Assembly (NCBI GenBank): GCA_008360955.1
Contig: LUCM01008791.1
Location: 160,644-224,643 of the forward strand
Direction: 5' to 3'
Length of the DNA: 64,000 nucleotides
Source: Fasciolopsis buskii
Lineage: Eukaryota > Platyhelminthes > Trematoda > Plagiorchiida > Fasciolidae
The position numbers and the translations under genes were made by a program. How positions within the stretch are numbered: the stretch's first letter is position 1; every line of letters starts with the position of its first letter. Positions 37,160 through 49,779 of this stretch are shown in pieces. The notes under the pieces are model-generated. The model was not told the origin of the DNA. It searched no databases and worked only from the letters and a program-made list of their open reading frames with translations.

Positions 37160-37810
37160 GTTTTTCTTATTTGTGCTGGTGTGCCAAATGATCCGGCTCC
37201 GAGCGCCTGTAGTCATACTGCCGTCGTGGTCACTTTGAACATGAGAGCAGATCACCCTCTGTTAGTCTGTATGTCAGTCAGCAGTCACCTGTGTGTAGTT
37301 CGGTTGGATGGCGGTGTATATGTTGATGACAATCGATCAAAGCGTCGTTGCGTTTGTGTCTGTTTATGCGCCCGATGATTACAGCTGTTCTGGGGCCGAA
37401 ACTGCTTTCTGCCGAGAATTGTTCGAAATACTTCGAAGTGTGCCCAACTTACTTTGATTACAATAAAAGTTGACTATTTCTTAGAAGCATAACAGCACAT
37501 TGGAGGTTCATTTGTTGTTCGTTGTCTGATTCTTTTGTTTTCTGACCATTGGCGATATCCAGGAAACAGAATTTTTCCTAGGAGGTGGCATCTCATCTGG
37601 CGCCGTCGTTCATTTCAAAGCGTTGTGCTCAAGCTGGTCGCGTTTTCACTGGTCAGCAATGGTGTTGATCAGTCAGGCAGACCATTCTGGTCCATGTTTA
37701 CAAATGTATCCCTCCATGGTGCGTGCTCGTATTTGCTTGCCCCTAATCTGTAGTTTCATCAACGCCAAAGCTGATGGTCTCATGTCACTGTTTCTGGCTG
37801 ACAGCTGACT
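37160..37810 (+). mobile_element. RTE-like endonuclease fragment
   Basis: SVSSHLCVVRLDGGVYVDD at about 37270-37330 matches the PVDSRLCAVRL.G endonuclease block. In the next frame APDDYSCSGAETAFCRELF then EILRSVP (37370-37430) matches YAPTD.S...E..FY.EL. A last part, MVRARICLPL (37710-37740), matches the end of the domain. Broken by stops and shifts. Confidence 0.72.
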
Positions 37811-38598
37811 CTGAATTCTACTAGGAGCTTTTGGGTACTACTAACGAAATTTGGTGCTCACTGTCCGGAAGAACACAGGGAACAAGCCGAGGAAGCATTG
37901 CAAGCCGTTTCAGAATATAGTCTGTGAATCTCACAAACAACAGGTGTCGTCGACGTCTGTTGGACCTTATCCTCTGCACACTGACGGATCTTTCCTCGGA
38001 AAATACTTCCGTTCAATCAAGATTATTGACGATCACATTCCCATATCTAGTTGTTTCGGGATAAATATGCAAGAGTTCGCCGATGCAGCTGTCACTAGAA
38101 TATTAGTTTAAACTACCCGATAACTTCATTTCAAGTGATAACGAGTTTACTTTGTCAACATTTCCGATAGCTGAATGGTTAGTTATGTTGCTCTGATAAC
38201 GGGATTGATAATACGGTTCGTACTACAAACAGTTGATGTTTGTAGCCATTTTGCGTATTGTCGCTAGCATGGCGTCTTTGGCGCTGTAAATAGTCAATCA
38301 CACCACAGAAAACATGAAAGTTCTAGCAATTGATTTCGGAAGCTTGGAGATGCATTCAGTTGTATAAACAAGCGAAAATTCTCCGTGTACCAGACGCTCG
38401 CGGTATCCCACCCTCAACAAGGGTTTTGCCATCTAGACTGCTCCGCAATTTACCTCGTAGTTATCACGTCTTCCTGATGAAGACTAAGTCCTTCGGCATC
38501 CTTTTTATTGTTTACTCCCTCTATTAATGAAACGAAAGTGTACATCATTCTTCAGGAAGTGGGCCGCGGCCAGCAGAGGGCTGCCAAGTGGGGAAGTT

Positions 38599-38671
38599 GA
38601 CCGGTGGTGGGAGGGTTCGAATCTTCGACCCTGGCGTCCAAACGCCGCGGCCTTATCCGCTTGGCCACCGC
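38599..38671 (-). repeat. tRNA-like sequence (SINE head or tRNA pseudogene)
   Basis: On the minus strand GCGGTGGCCAAGCGGATAAG carries an A box (TGGCCAAGCGG), and GATTCGAACCC is a B box. The two acceptor strands GCGGTGG and CCACCGG pair at 6 of 7 positions, and GGCGT/ACGCC can pair in the anticodon region. The extended variable region suggests a Ser/Leu-like ancestor. The T stem pairs poorly, which argues against a working tRNA and for a tRNA-derived SINE. The SINE body probably runs on to about 38530. Confidence 0.65.
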
Positions 38672-39204
38672 TGGCTTGAAGGGACATTCCAACCCATATC
38701 TATCTTTCTGTCACTTTTCCTTTTTCCTGAAGCATTATTCTTCGTGCTTGATCTCGTTCAGTACTTTAAGAAGTATATCATCCTCTCCGTTTTGCCTCAT
38801 TTATAATTAGCTCCCAAATATTCATCTGGTATAATGCCTCACTCTTTACGTTTGCAGACGTCATTTAGCCATCATCAAATTTTCTGCTCAATCGATGGCC
38901 TACTGTCATGGCAAAACACGAGTGATCCGCATCACATAGAAATTGGTTGTCGTTTAATACCATTATTACTTGCATCAGCCTTTTGCTTGCTGCTCTGGTC
39001 AGATTAAGCAGGTCATCACTAATAACTTAAGATGGCGTTCTCCCTTCAAATTATTTGCAGCAACCAGGTCGTTAGGACATCGATAACAATGGTGTGGGTA
39101 ATCTAGTCATATTTCACTTCAAAGAAATCGGATAGTCTTCCTCCGTTCCCATCGGTGCGTAGTCACCCGTTTCTTTCAACTCGTTGAACTTACCCGTATT
39201 CATC

Positions 39205-39206
<2 letters not shown>

Positions 39207-39244
<38 letters not shown>
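39207..39244. repeat. AT microsatellite abutting a retroelement 3' end
   Basis: About 38 bp of TA repeat. The RTE-like copy on the minus strand ends directly next to it. Confidence 0.95.
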
Positions 39245-39246
<2 letters not shown>

Positions 39247-39249
39247 AAC

Positions 39250-40190
39250 TGATGCCAAAGCGAAAACTAACTTTTTTATTACTCTACATCAAGTCATTGC
39301 ATGACCGCCACGACGCTTCTTCCATCCTTGCCTAGAACGTGCAAAAAGAACACGAAAAGGTAGACGATGGGCAGGCATACTCAATGCGTGTCCAGTCCAC
39401 CGAAGGCGAAGTAAAGCAATTATCTCAGTCAGGGAACGACTGTCTACACCCAGTACACGAGGACGCACCTCGTCATTGCTCACCCGATGATCTCACCAGA
39501 CATGATCAATACTTCGGCGACACCGGTGGTCGAAAACAGAAAGATTCCAGGCATCCTCAACGTGGATAGACAAGTCTGACAACCGTAAAGAAGAACACTA
39601 CAAATTGTTGCATTGTACACCCTTCTCTTGAAGGAAAGCCGGATGTCATGGAGGTGCTACAAATGCTGCAGATTCGCTACAGCTGCTCCGTCTTTCGCAG
39701 TTCGTGATGTGACCTCCTTTCCAACACCTCTGCCAGATGTGATCAGACTCCCGAGGTACTTGAAACTATTGACTGCCTCTAACCGATCAACGCAAAGGGT
39801 GAATGCAGGTACATGCTCCTGTCAGTCTTGAAGAAGGACTTTGCATTTTGAAAGTTCAAAGCACATCTCATAACTAGAAGCCTTCTTAGGTACTTCATTT
39901 TTCACGAAATGGTGTCATAATGCAAACCTATCAACAATGTCAAAGACTGCGCAAATGTCAAAGAAGACTATGACCGTCGGTCTTCGGAACGTAAAGTGGT
40001 ACTCCCACAGTTGTCGGAGAGTGAAGGTTTGATGAATGCGTTCACGACCAGCGCGAAACGCTTCCTGTTCTTTACGAGTTTGTCTTTAACCCGTGTTGTA
40101 CAACCTTTGAAGAGTGATGGACGAAAGCAGGTTTGACGTTATTGGTTTTAAGCTGATTAGCACAGTCACTGCGCAAGACCTTTTCGTGAT
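39250..40190 (-). mobile_element. RTE-like retroelement copy 2, 5'-truncated
   Basis: Colinear with copy 1 at 5826-6780 with a constant offset of 33,424. Between 5906 and 6719 (39330-40143) I count 7 differences in about 815 bp and no gaps. It starts at the RT N terminus (LISLKPITSNLLSSITLQRL), has motif A (FFDICAVFDIVDR), the same internal deletion of the YxDD palm segment, and the same C-terminal frame (RWTGHALSMPAHRLPFRVLF). It lies in the 18.1-kb ZW10 intron, antisense. Confidence 0.88.
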
Positions 40191-43100
40191 CCATTTCCTA
40201 GGGCCCTTTGAGATTGCTATCAAAGACAGTATCAATAAAATCTTTGTTTCAATTGAGACAACGTTAGCCTGGCCCCTTGACTTCGTTTGGACATATCGTC
40301 CGCGATCACGTCGCATCTTTTTGTACTTTGCGATTTGCTACTCGTGAGTAGACGCAATCCTAGCAACGTTTTCTGCCTACTTGCTCACTTCGGCCTTTTC
40401 TCGTCTGTCGTCCGTTGTTGTTGACGTGCTATCTGATTAAGGCAAATCAGGAAAAGTGTTGTTAACTTTCACGATGATGTAATCGCTCACTGCAGCCGTC
40501 AGCAGTATATGAGATTGGCATCTTACGCTGCCAATTCCACTGTATTTCCCCAAATGCCGACGCACTGTCGACTCACCTTCCATATCAGGGTTAGAATAGA
40601 TAACTCCTTCAGGTAGGATTGAAAAGTACGATTATATTAAATGTGGGTTTTTTTCTGGACTAGTGTCATTAGCAAAGTAAGTTCAGCCTTCTTCTTCAAA
40701 CGCAACCAGATAAGATTCCTCCTTGAAGTCGGAGTTTGTTCTTTGTTTGACAGACGAATTGATTTTCGGCGACGATTTTCAGTTTTATACTCATCACTCT
40801 TGTCAAGGTCATCGTGGCTTGTGTTTCGTTTTCACACTTGTCTGGAATTTAGACAGATCCTCTGTTACATGTAACCGCGTAGCCTGCGGGTTGTTTTGCT
40901 TGGTTTTCGGTTCCGGAAAGCCTGATCTAAACGCAGGTAACCAGTGGCCGGCAGTTGTGGTCATTGCGCTGGATATTTTTCCAATTTGTTTTTGTAAACA
41001 ATTCCCACGCTTCCCGGAAATGTAGAATCGATAAGTGCTTTCGACAACAATCTAGTGAACGAGCAATGTTGAATGTTTTGAACGTGGCATTCTCGTCGCT
41101 CTATTGATGTAATGTCTGCCTCCACCGAAATACTGAACAACTTCTTGTTATTCTGAGGTTTTTAAAACGATAACAAGAGAATTCACTGGACGGATTTTTT
41201 TCGATGAGAACACGAAGATGATGGCGGATATTTTGTTTTAAAAAGATTCCATGTTCAGTTGGCGGTTAGATCGGATTAATTGGTTGCACATTGCCCAGCA
41301 AGTGCACGGTTCAGAAAGAAGTAGACGTATATTGCGGAACACCAATGAAAAAACCAAGATCCGGTAATTTTAAATTTAAATTGTTGCACTTCAGCTCGGC
41401 TGCTCGCTATCCTTAGAAATGATGCGGAAGTATTCATAGCACACTAGAGTTTCCGTGCCACTATACCACCATTGTCAGTACTTTGCCACTTGATATTCCT
41501 GAGCATAGAATCGTTTGGATTCACGGGGTCTGAGGATTTTATTTTGTTGAGGATTGCTTTCCTATTTTTTGCGGCATCATTAACTAAATTTTTACCTGTG
41601 ATAGTGTATAATACTGTTTAGATACTTTATATCTGTTGTGTTATACAATAGTTACAGTGTGCGTGAAGGGCAAGGAATCGCCTTAATACTAACGTGAAAT
41701 ATTGATTTCGTTGACCGGTGACCATCTGCGAGTTGGTTATGTTTCATTTCTCTTATAATCTTAGATCGTACGTGGTTTGTGGTTTCGAATGATATCCCCA
41801 TTACTACAAGTGTTTGAAAAGGTTATGCATTTTCCAATATACTATGACAGTTGGTTCTAATGATCAATTTGACAGACTTCTCCCTGGTATCTTTTGGACT
41901 CGTAATTTTCGAGTCGCTCCCTTATTTTTTGTCTGGTGAGATGATAGAATATGATTGAACTGAACATTCTTAAGCGCCGTACGTCATTTTTCGGCCACTA
42001 ATAAGTACTTGTTGATGGTTTTTTATTGGATCCACTCTCGGTGTGAATATTTCAGCTCGCGAAGGACGCATTATGTCCTCATATCTGTCTGTCATAGGCC
42101 GTTTAAGGTAACTAGGTCGTTGCTTATTCACTAGGCATGCCACGTTTGCTTCCGTACTTTTGGGCTAACTGAACACCGCTTTTTCGATCATTTCCGCTTC
42201 AAGTTTGTCTACAAGTAAAACTAATTTTCGTAATATTCACACTTCATAAGTCTAAGTTGTATGAAAAATTAATCTACTCTCAGTGATCCGTTCCAATCAA
42301 GACGCACATCATGCTCTTCAGTTAAGCTTTTTGTGGACTACATTGCTTTTGAGGTGGAGCTTAGTTGACCGGGGAAGCTGACGAATTGAATTCAAATTAC
42401 TGTGATAATAATCAGCTAGGCTACCAGTTTTCAACTGTCAGTGCTGCTGACCAAAACCTCTACATTTTAGGCTCGCTTTTGTCAATTATCTTTGGAAAAA
42501 ATATTTCCTTTTATCTCGAAGAGTCAGCTGACTTTCGTACATCCTAATAGACCTTTGTGAACAGTCGGAATAGGAGGCGTTTGAACGAATTATTTTACCA
42601 TAAACAAGTTTTATTCAACATTTTTTCGTCATCCAATCAATTTTAACTGACTTTATTTACCCGCCCTGATGCATTCGTCCTAGTTTGTTCGAGGTCCGCA
42701 CAGCACAGATTGCCTAATTGGCCTAAATCCAACTTTTTTTCGTACGCGAAACTCAAGTAACCTAATGTCTGCCTACATCTATCGAAATATTCTATTAATT
42801 TCTCCATTCCACTGTTTGGCTCTTTCTGAATTGTTTATACTTTTGTTGTTGCCAACTTTGCACGACGTGTGTCCGTGAGTCAATGCCTTGAAGAATAACA
42901 ACTCGGCAATGCTCCAATACACTAACTTCCGTGTCATTTCTCGTATTTCTTTGACCTTTCGTTGTGCACAGCAGCTTTCGTCAAATTATTTATAAACAAG
43001 GCGTTTGAGGTATCACACGGGCACTTTGTTTATTCGATATAGCGTGTGAGGAGGGGTACGTTTGTGTTCACCGGAGCGAGCAAGTGTAACAGAAATGTTG

Positions 43101-44050
43101 GAAGGTGTCCATCCACGCCCCTCTGTTTGTCCAATCCTCCCTGTGGTCGAACGTTTATTACGTGTGCTTATCGCATCAGACGTGATTTCTGCACATGGAT
43201 GATGCATCGTTCTGTTATCTTGACCCTGATTTACTATCTGGTCACTTTAAATAACTCGTTTCGGCACAGAATTTTTTGTTTCTTGATTACTCATTAGCGT
43301 TCTATGCTCAGCGCTCTGCACACATTCCTCGGTTGTCTAGGTCGCCGCTTGTTCCATTTGCCTGATTCATCCTACAAAACCATGGTCATTTTCTGGTAAA
43401 TAAAGTTACGTTCAGTTTTCCAATATCATCTTCGATATCTTTTAGATTGGTATCAAAATGCTACAGTAAAAATGTTGCACTGGATACATTATTATGTTAG
43501 TCGTCAAACAGGAGATGAATAAACGGCGTTCTTGTCATCTCCGTTTCATTTATTCATGTTCACTTCTTGCTTAGGAGATGACAAGTAAGGAATCCGCCTT
43601 TCCTCGGTTGATGATCTTTCGTCCGCTCAAAATATTCCTTCAGTTAGAAGGCTTCATTTTCAACATAACTCATCTGGTGGTCATGAAGAAGCGATATATT
43701 CAAATTGGCGTTCACTTTTTGATACATTGGTGTGGAAATTGAGTGCCCGCTAGACAAAGGGGCATGTAGTTCCAAAGATGACAATTTCAGTGGGTTTCTT
43801 CATATCCTGGAGTTTCGAGGTGAGACAAGGAGCCGCATTTGATGTAGAATAAAATTTCAGTTTTAGTACCAGATATACCGATAGATCGTCAGTTCGATTC
43901 TGTCTTGTGGCTTGGACATTGGATACGTAAAGCCTAAATAAAACTTTGTCATCTTTGTAACTGCTTTGTCTTCTGAGTCGTGGCCGGCCCCTTAGAGTTT
44001 TACTTGAATTTTCCCATCCTGTTTCAAGATCGTGGTTGCTGCTTCCGTCC
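40191..44050. other. Unassigned intron sequence
   Basis: Nearly 4 kb, AT-rich, with open frames below about 100 codons and no recognised gene or element. A GTTCGATTC stretch at about 43890 resembles a B box but has no partner A box. Confidence 0.45.
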
Positions 44051-45036
44051 TAGTATAGTGAATCTTGGAGACCATGAGGTATACTCTTTTGTGGTGCCTT
44101 TGTTCCATTTATGAAGGTAGAATGATGGTAGGATGTGCATTAAGCAACATATTGAAGACAATCGTTGTCTGCTTGTATATGTTTTTGAGCCCACTGATTA
44201 CAGCTGTTCTGAGGCCGAAGCTGATTTTTACTGAGGCTTCTTTAGACATCTTGGAAGTGGTATGTTCAAAGAGCCTTGTTTCTCGTATTTTCACCGCCCA
44301 GTGCGGTTGCTTAACGGATACAGGACGGCACATTGTTCCATCCGATTTCACTGCTGACGGTGATTGTTTTATTCAGGTTTGTTCTGACCACAAACGTTTT
44401 CTCGCGAACACTAATTTTGCCACAAAAAAATGACATCGACTCATCTTGAGCCCTACTTCGATTTCACGGTGTTGAATTCAAACTGAACACATTGCTACTA
44501 GTCATCAGTGGCATAGATTATTCGGACGCAACTGATCACTCTTGTCCACGCCTGTGGACTCAGACTCTGCTTCGTTCACTGATCGCTCTTGTTTGCGCCT
44601 AGTTTTTAGTCTCACTAACTCTAAAATCGCGCTTCCTGCACGACGTTTCGTGCACAATGGTCACCGACATGAGCTACAACCAACGCTTGCTAGGTGGTCA
44701 GCATCACAAGGAAATGCTCAGGATCCGGGCTAATACTGGGAGCACATCATCAATCATTCAGCAGCAACCACCATTCATGATTCCACATTACGTGAGCTTC
44801 AGAAAAGATGGATATCCTTGACCTTGGTTGCTCTGTTGCATTCTCTCAAACCTGTACCGTTGTATGTCACACCTTAATCTGTGAGATGTCCACTAATCAG
44901 GAGTGTGGGAAATGGTCGCGAGCATTTGGGGATAAGGAAATGTAGGCAAATGGAAAAACCTACAGCAATCAGCAGTGGTTGCAACTTTTATTAGATGATT
45001 CATGTTACTGCCCCACGAAAATTGAATGTAAGGCAG
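44051..45036 (+). mobile_element. RTE-like element, endonuclease and connector part
   Basis: In shifting frames: APTDYSCSEAEADFY-like text at about 44190, then CGCLTDTGRHIVPSDFTADG and FIQVCSDHKRFLANTNF (44300-44425), the late endonuclease block with SDH/NTNF. After it SDSASFTDRSCLRLVFSL (44550-44610), and the connector ELQKRWISLTLVALLHSLKP (44800-44860), ending about 45020 in VTAPRKLN. The RT that should follow begins only at about 46165. The two parts are separated by Penelope-like sequence. Confidence 0.75.
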
Positions 45037-45040
45037 ATGA

Positions 45041-45337
45041 TCAGGCGATCCATTGGCTATCTGATTCACTCCATGTTATGTGCTCTGAAATCCGTTGTGG
45101 AAGTCTTCTGTCTATTCTGCCGATGTAAATGTCACCGCAATTACAGGTGAACTGGTACATAAAATGTGAGGAAGAATGTGACATCCAATTAGTTCCACGT
45201 TGGTTCAGAATGATCCTTAGGATGGTTGGCAAGAGGTGAGGTTCTGTGGCTGGGAATGTGCGATTATTAGATGAATTGAGTTCGTGACCGACATCATGGC
45301 CGACAAAAGCCGAAGGGCGACCCAACCTACAAAGCAA
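45041..45337 (-). mobile_element. Penelope-like element fragment with GIY-YIG endonuclease
   Basis: The minus-strand frame reads HELNSSNNRTFPATEPHLLP and then MYQFTCNCGDIYIGRIDRRL followed by PQRISEH. The C.C...YIGR..RRL..R..EH pattern is the GIY-YIG endonuclease of Penelope-like elements, with the upstream linker. The frame is open over 98 codons. It is truncated, and inverted relative to the next fragment. Confidence 0.82.
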
Positions 45338-45780
45338 TGAAGAAAGCCGTATACGTCAGATTGGCTTTCAGGGGAGGCCATATTCTCAGTAATGTGGGTC
45401 ACAAACTCAATTCACCCAATAATCCCACATTCTCAGCCACAGAACCTCACCTCTTGCCAACCACCCAAAGGATCATTCTGAACCAACGTGGAATTAATCG
45501 GATGCCACATTCGGCCACACATCTCGTGTACCACTTCATCTACAGTTGCGGTGACATTTATTTCAGCAGAACAGACTCCCGATCGTGACCCGGGGTCATC
45601 AATCGCGAAACATGTGACAACAACCAAACACATAGTTGACCTCGTTTCATGTTTAAAACCCTTATTACACATTACTGACCGGAAGATTTTGGCCTTTATC
45701 GAAGCAATGCTAATCGGATTGCACAATCTGGCCTTTTGTACACAAAAGCTATTAACCCTGACTTTGCGCTTGCCGTGAGG
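45337..45780 (+). mobile_element. Second Penelope-like fragment, in inverted orientation
   Basis: Starts KKAVYVRLAFRGGHILSNVG, then HKLNSPNNPTFSATEPHLLP and LVYHFIYSCGDIYFSRTDS. It matches the minus-strand neighbour over roughly 45385-45595 versus 45300-45095. The YIGR motif is changed to YFSR, and a stop follows. A last part to about 45780 may be the rest of the endonuclease in another frame. Confidence 0.78.
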
Positions 45781-46164
45781 ACGACGTCAATTGTTTGTTG
45801 TACTGAATTTGACCTCTATGCCCGTTCATTGCAGTGTATAATTGAGTGTTATATAATTCACAGATTGTTTTACATAAGCGGTTCAGAAGAGTAATACGAA
45901 ATGTTAACATGCCGCAGTGTTGATCTTCTGTCTTTACTGTTCATTCCGAGTAGTTTCGGCAAGTGTTTTGTAGGACATTTCAAACCATTTTATTCGCCTC
46001 AATTCGATAACGAGACTGCCATTTGTATTTGCAAATGGAGCACAATTAGACATCGGTTATCCATCAGAAGTAGGGATTATCGGAAAGTTAGGTTTTGTTA
46101 AATGCATTATCTCTGTCCGTTTTTCATGCACGTTGATGAAACATCAAGGACAGAAGTATCAGAT

Positions 46165-46990
46165 TCTTGGGATTAATCTAGATGAAGGAACAAGTTTCTA
46201 AGGGCTGGTTTGAATTGTACAGGTTTACATGATAGGTAAGAAGTCCGCGTGTGAGAGTCACATAGGACTTAGTCTGGTAAATATCATATTGAACGTACTC
46301 CCGCGAATAATCGTCCGTCGATTATCTAATGTTCGCGAAAAGTGTACGCGTGAGTACCAAATGGGTTTCCGACTTGGTCGCATTGTATTGAATGTATCTT
46401 TACTCTGCGGCAAATGTTAGAACACACGAGCATCTTCGGTTTATTCACGATTTCTCTTTTTCCTGATCTGAAAACTGCGTTCAACCCAGTTGATCGCCCA
46501 GGTTTTGGGCATTGCCTTTTAATTTCGGAGAGAAATTTGTTTCTTTTTTCAAATAGCCGTCGGCGAGTCCCGGTTTATAGGGATCTTTCACCCAAGTTTA
46601 CCACGATGTTTCTCCTTTCACTCTTTTGTCAACTTTATGATTAAGAAGGTTGTGAAGATTTCCCGATCCTCATATGAAAACAATAGCAATGATATTTGTT
46701 CTTACAGTAAACTAACTTAGAAATGTGGAGTCTTCTTGAACTTCTGAGTGAAGGTATATCTGACTGGCCCGAGGTGAACTTAGGTAAAAGTAGGTGTCTC
46801 GCGCCCCCCGTAGTTTGTGCCCGAATGATCCTTCAGCCAACTGGCTGAAGGATATGGCAACGAACCGTGAACGGTGGAGGTCGTGTAGTTATTTTTCATC
46901 GAATCAGATTAATTAAAAACGTGCGTTTGTACAGTTAGACTGTATTATGTATATTGGCTACTACGGCATTTGTCTTTTCCCTCTACTGTA
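46165..46990 (+). mobile_element. RTE-like element, RT and 3' part (continuation after the Penelope insertion)
   Basis: SACESHIGLSLVNIILNVLP and RRLSNVREKCTREYQMGFRL with GRIVLNVS (46245-46400) are RT motifs 0 to 2. FGLFTISLFPDLKTAFNPVD in the next frame is motif A. After 46640 the palm and thumb are missing, and the C-terminal LKDMATNRERWRSCSYFSS in shifted frame (about 46850-46900) follows. The 3' UTR (to about 46990) resembles that of the element at 8960-10110, so they are one family. Confidence 0.8.
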
Positions 46991-49779
46991 GGTCTGCTGC
47001 TTGTTCACGTTATATCGAGTCTTTCTATAGCTATATTTATCTGTAGAGGAAATAGAACAGTCAGTCGGACTTGCCCCGCATCTGAACCCTGAATGATAAT
47101 GACCGGCCCGCGGTTGGTCCTCGTTCTTGTTGGGAAAAACGTGGGCAAAATCAATAAGTTCCACCACCTGGCATTTCGGGTTAACTGTATTCGTGCATAC
47201 ATAATGCTCGATTGCCATTCACCAGCTTGAAATGTTAGTAGCGTCGGTGTGACATCCAGTTTGCAATTACCCAGTTGAGATCCACGATGTCATCCTTAGT
47301 GAAACTTGGAGACAATGCGTGGCGGTCTTGCATTTGAGATCTTTCTTCTATGTAGTTCTTGAACTTATCACCTTGAAGTTGATTCATCACTAGTTCTGGT
47401 TCATTTGTTTGGAAAGACGGTTCTGCAAACTAGCAAACAAAACCAGAATATCTCGTTGCTAAGTTGATGGTTGCAAAAACTGAACTGAACAGAGTTCTAA
47501 ACATTGTCTGCGAATCCACTTTTAGTTCCGTTTAACCGAAACCAGTTATTCTCGAAAATTCTGTGAGAATCGTTTCTGGTAATAAACCAACCAGCACACC
47601 GAATGGTTCCGCCAATCAGTTTTACTTACCATATATGCACTTAGCAAAACCAGTGGCGAGTATTTGCACGTCACCAAAGTGTTCAGGATAAAAGAAAAGT
47701 TGGAAACCGTTGACTACGTGATCTTTAAACTATGAAACGCGTTTTGCCATTCATTGGGAACGATGGAATGCGGAACGTTGCAGTCTACATTTGGATAGGG
47801 AAGAATGATATCAAGGGATAAGTTTCCGAAGCACAAATGGTAATTACCCTTGATCAGCGATGCCTGTACACAGTCTTTTTCGAAACGCGATGCAATGGAG
47901 CCTGAAGAAAAATGTGGCATTAGGTTGAAAATGAGTAATTTGACAAATGGGTTGTTCATTCGTACCACATCGAACTACGCGACATCCTCCCAATCTGTGA
48001 CAGTTTGTAAGTCAACATTCTGCACGTGCAACATTTGCTACGCACGGCCTGAAGTTTGGAGTACAGGAAATTAGAGCACACTTCCTAGAAGAAGTGTCGT
48101 GTTTGGCAAACCATATCAGCTAGAATGAATGTGTGGTCTGATTTTATCCTCAGTGATGAAAAATGTTCAATCCAAACAGCCTCCATCTAGTTGTCCATTA
48201 TTGGAACGATTTGATGAAATCAGAGCGGGATCCCGCTTTTTGGCTCAGCATTTCCCCCCTGGAAAACACTGCTGACAGACGGAAACTCGTGGCCACTGAG
48301 CTTGTGGTCACTTTTGACCTATAGAATCCTCATATGGTTCCATGCTACTCCAAGTCCTATGGTCATAGTTGTCGGTCCCCGCTTTCTCAATGCAGTGGAC
48401 CTTAATGGCTGATGGCATGTGTATTCTATTTCACTCACGCATGAAGCATTCAATTAAAAAATAGCTAGTCGTTTTAGGAATGGAGCAAACATTTGATTCA
48501 CAGTTCAGTACCTTTACATATTATCTGGTCTTACAAATTTAAAAAATTAGCTGCGATTGATAGACATGCAATCGGCCGAAACATCAATGCACCTGCACGT
48601 GACTGTTGTATCATATCAAAATCATAAATTTTCTTGCTCGCATTTCTCTTTCATATCTGACTAAAAACATCTGGAGTCTTCTGGCAAAGTGGGTTGATCC
48701 GTAAGATCACGTCTTTCACATTGCACAAGAACTTAAATTCATCCTCAAATGGTTCAGCACGGTTGGGGTGGGTCTCCAGGATGCCCAGTTTACTGCTCGC
48801 TTTGGACGCTTGTCGAAATGCTCACAATTGATTGAATGTCCCAAACGGCCTCTTCTGAGGAGGTACTACTTGCTGCTTTCTCATGACAGTTTTTTTACCA
48901 AAGTGCGAGAACGAAAGCGAATTTCCGGCACTCTCCACTGGTTTGACGTCCATGATGGGGGAATGTATTTGGAAACCAGGATACCTAGCCCCTTACAAAG
49001 CTCCTATGAACTGAGCAGTCGCTTAACGACCATCAGTGGGTTTGAGACTCTTAGATCATGTTGTTATTATGCCGACTAAACCTTCGGCCAAAAACTTGGA
49101 TTTGGGTCCCCTGTATCAGCGTTCTACCTCTCGTTGATGGATAATCAAGAGTGGAGGCGCTGTTTTGTGTGGTGATCTCTGCGTAATGTTCCTTCTTCCG
49201 CCTCATCGTTTTTTCCCGTTTATGGTTCCGATGGTTTGTGCTTTATATATATGGCTGCTCGTGACCATACCCGGGGGTTTTTGGGAATCAGAGTTACTAG
49301 TCTAATTTCCTAAACCTCCTGTTTTGGATACATTCATTAACGTAGGTTGTAAGCCATATTAATAACCAACGTGGAGACTCAAAGCGGTGGAGTTTTTGAA
49401 GTTAGGGTACCTTGGAATGGAAGGAAAGCTAAATATTTCTAGGTTCGCCCTAACATTATTGATCTTAATACCAATCCGATTTCGAGTCCAAGATATGGCG
49501 TTGCAACGCAAAGAGGGACGCACAGGATCAAGACTGAATAAAAAAGTGGAATTTTTGAATTGGGTTATCGAGTTTGCTTGTGGGGATGCAAATTTGGTCT
49601 ATTATGCAAGCCCTGGGGAAAAGCAGCGCCGCCAATATGTTCTTTCTGCTAGTCCAGTCACCCTGGCCTCTGGTCGCATCCGCTAGTTCCTCTTCAGGTT
49701 CCCCATCTTTGCTTTCACCAGTCCTTCGCACGACGACCAGGGTGCCGCGAGCGGCACCTACAATCAAACAACAAAGCAC
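46991..49779. other. Unassigned intron sequence
   Basis: No gene recognised. At 47465-47492 a short stretch (LMVAKTELN, with ACTGAACTGAAC) resembles the terminus of a CR1-like element. Open frames at 48768-49079 and 49387-49686 (+), about 100 codons each, are unrecognised. A 7-bp-arm palindrome GTGCCGCGAGCGGCAC lies at about 49741-49756. Confidence 0.4.

Noticed and set aside
37270..37340. VYVDD read as the RT catalytic box
   Set aside because: Its surroundings (SSHLCVVRL before, APDDYSC after) are endonuclease, so the match is chance.
38476..38495. CCTGATGAAGACTAAGTCC as a hammerhead
   Set aside because: A stem can form, but GAAA does not follow it.
46831..46852. Palindrome CCTTCAGCCAACTGGCTGAAGG as a regulatory hairpin
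   Set aside because: It falls in the degraded C-terminal coding part of an RTE element (DPSANWLKDMA), so it is a coincidence of codons.
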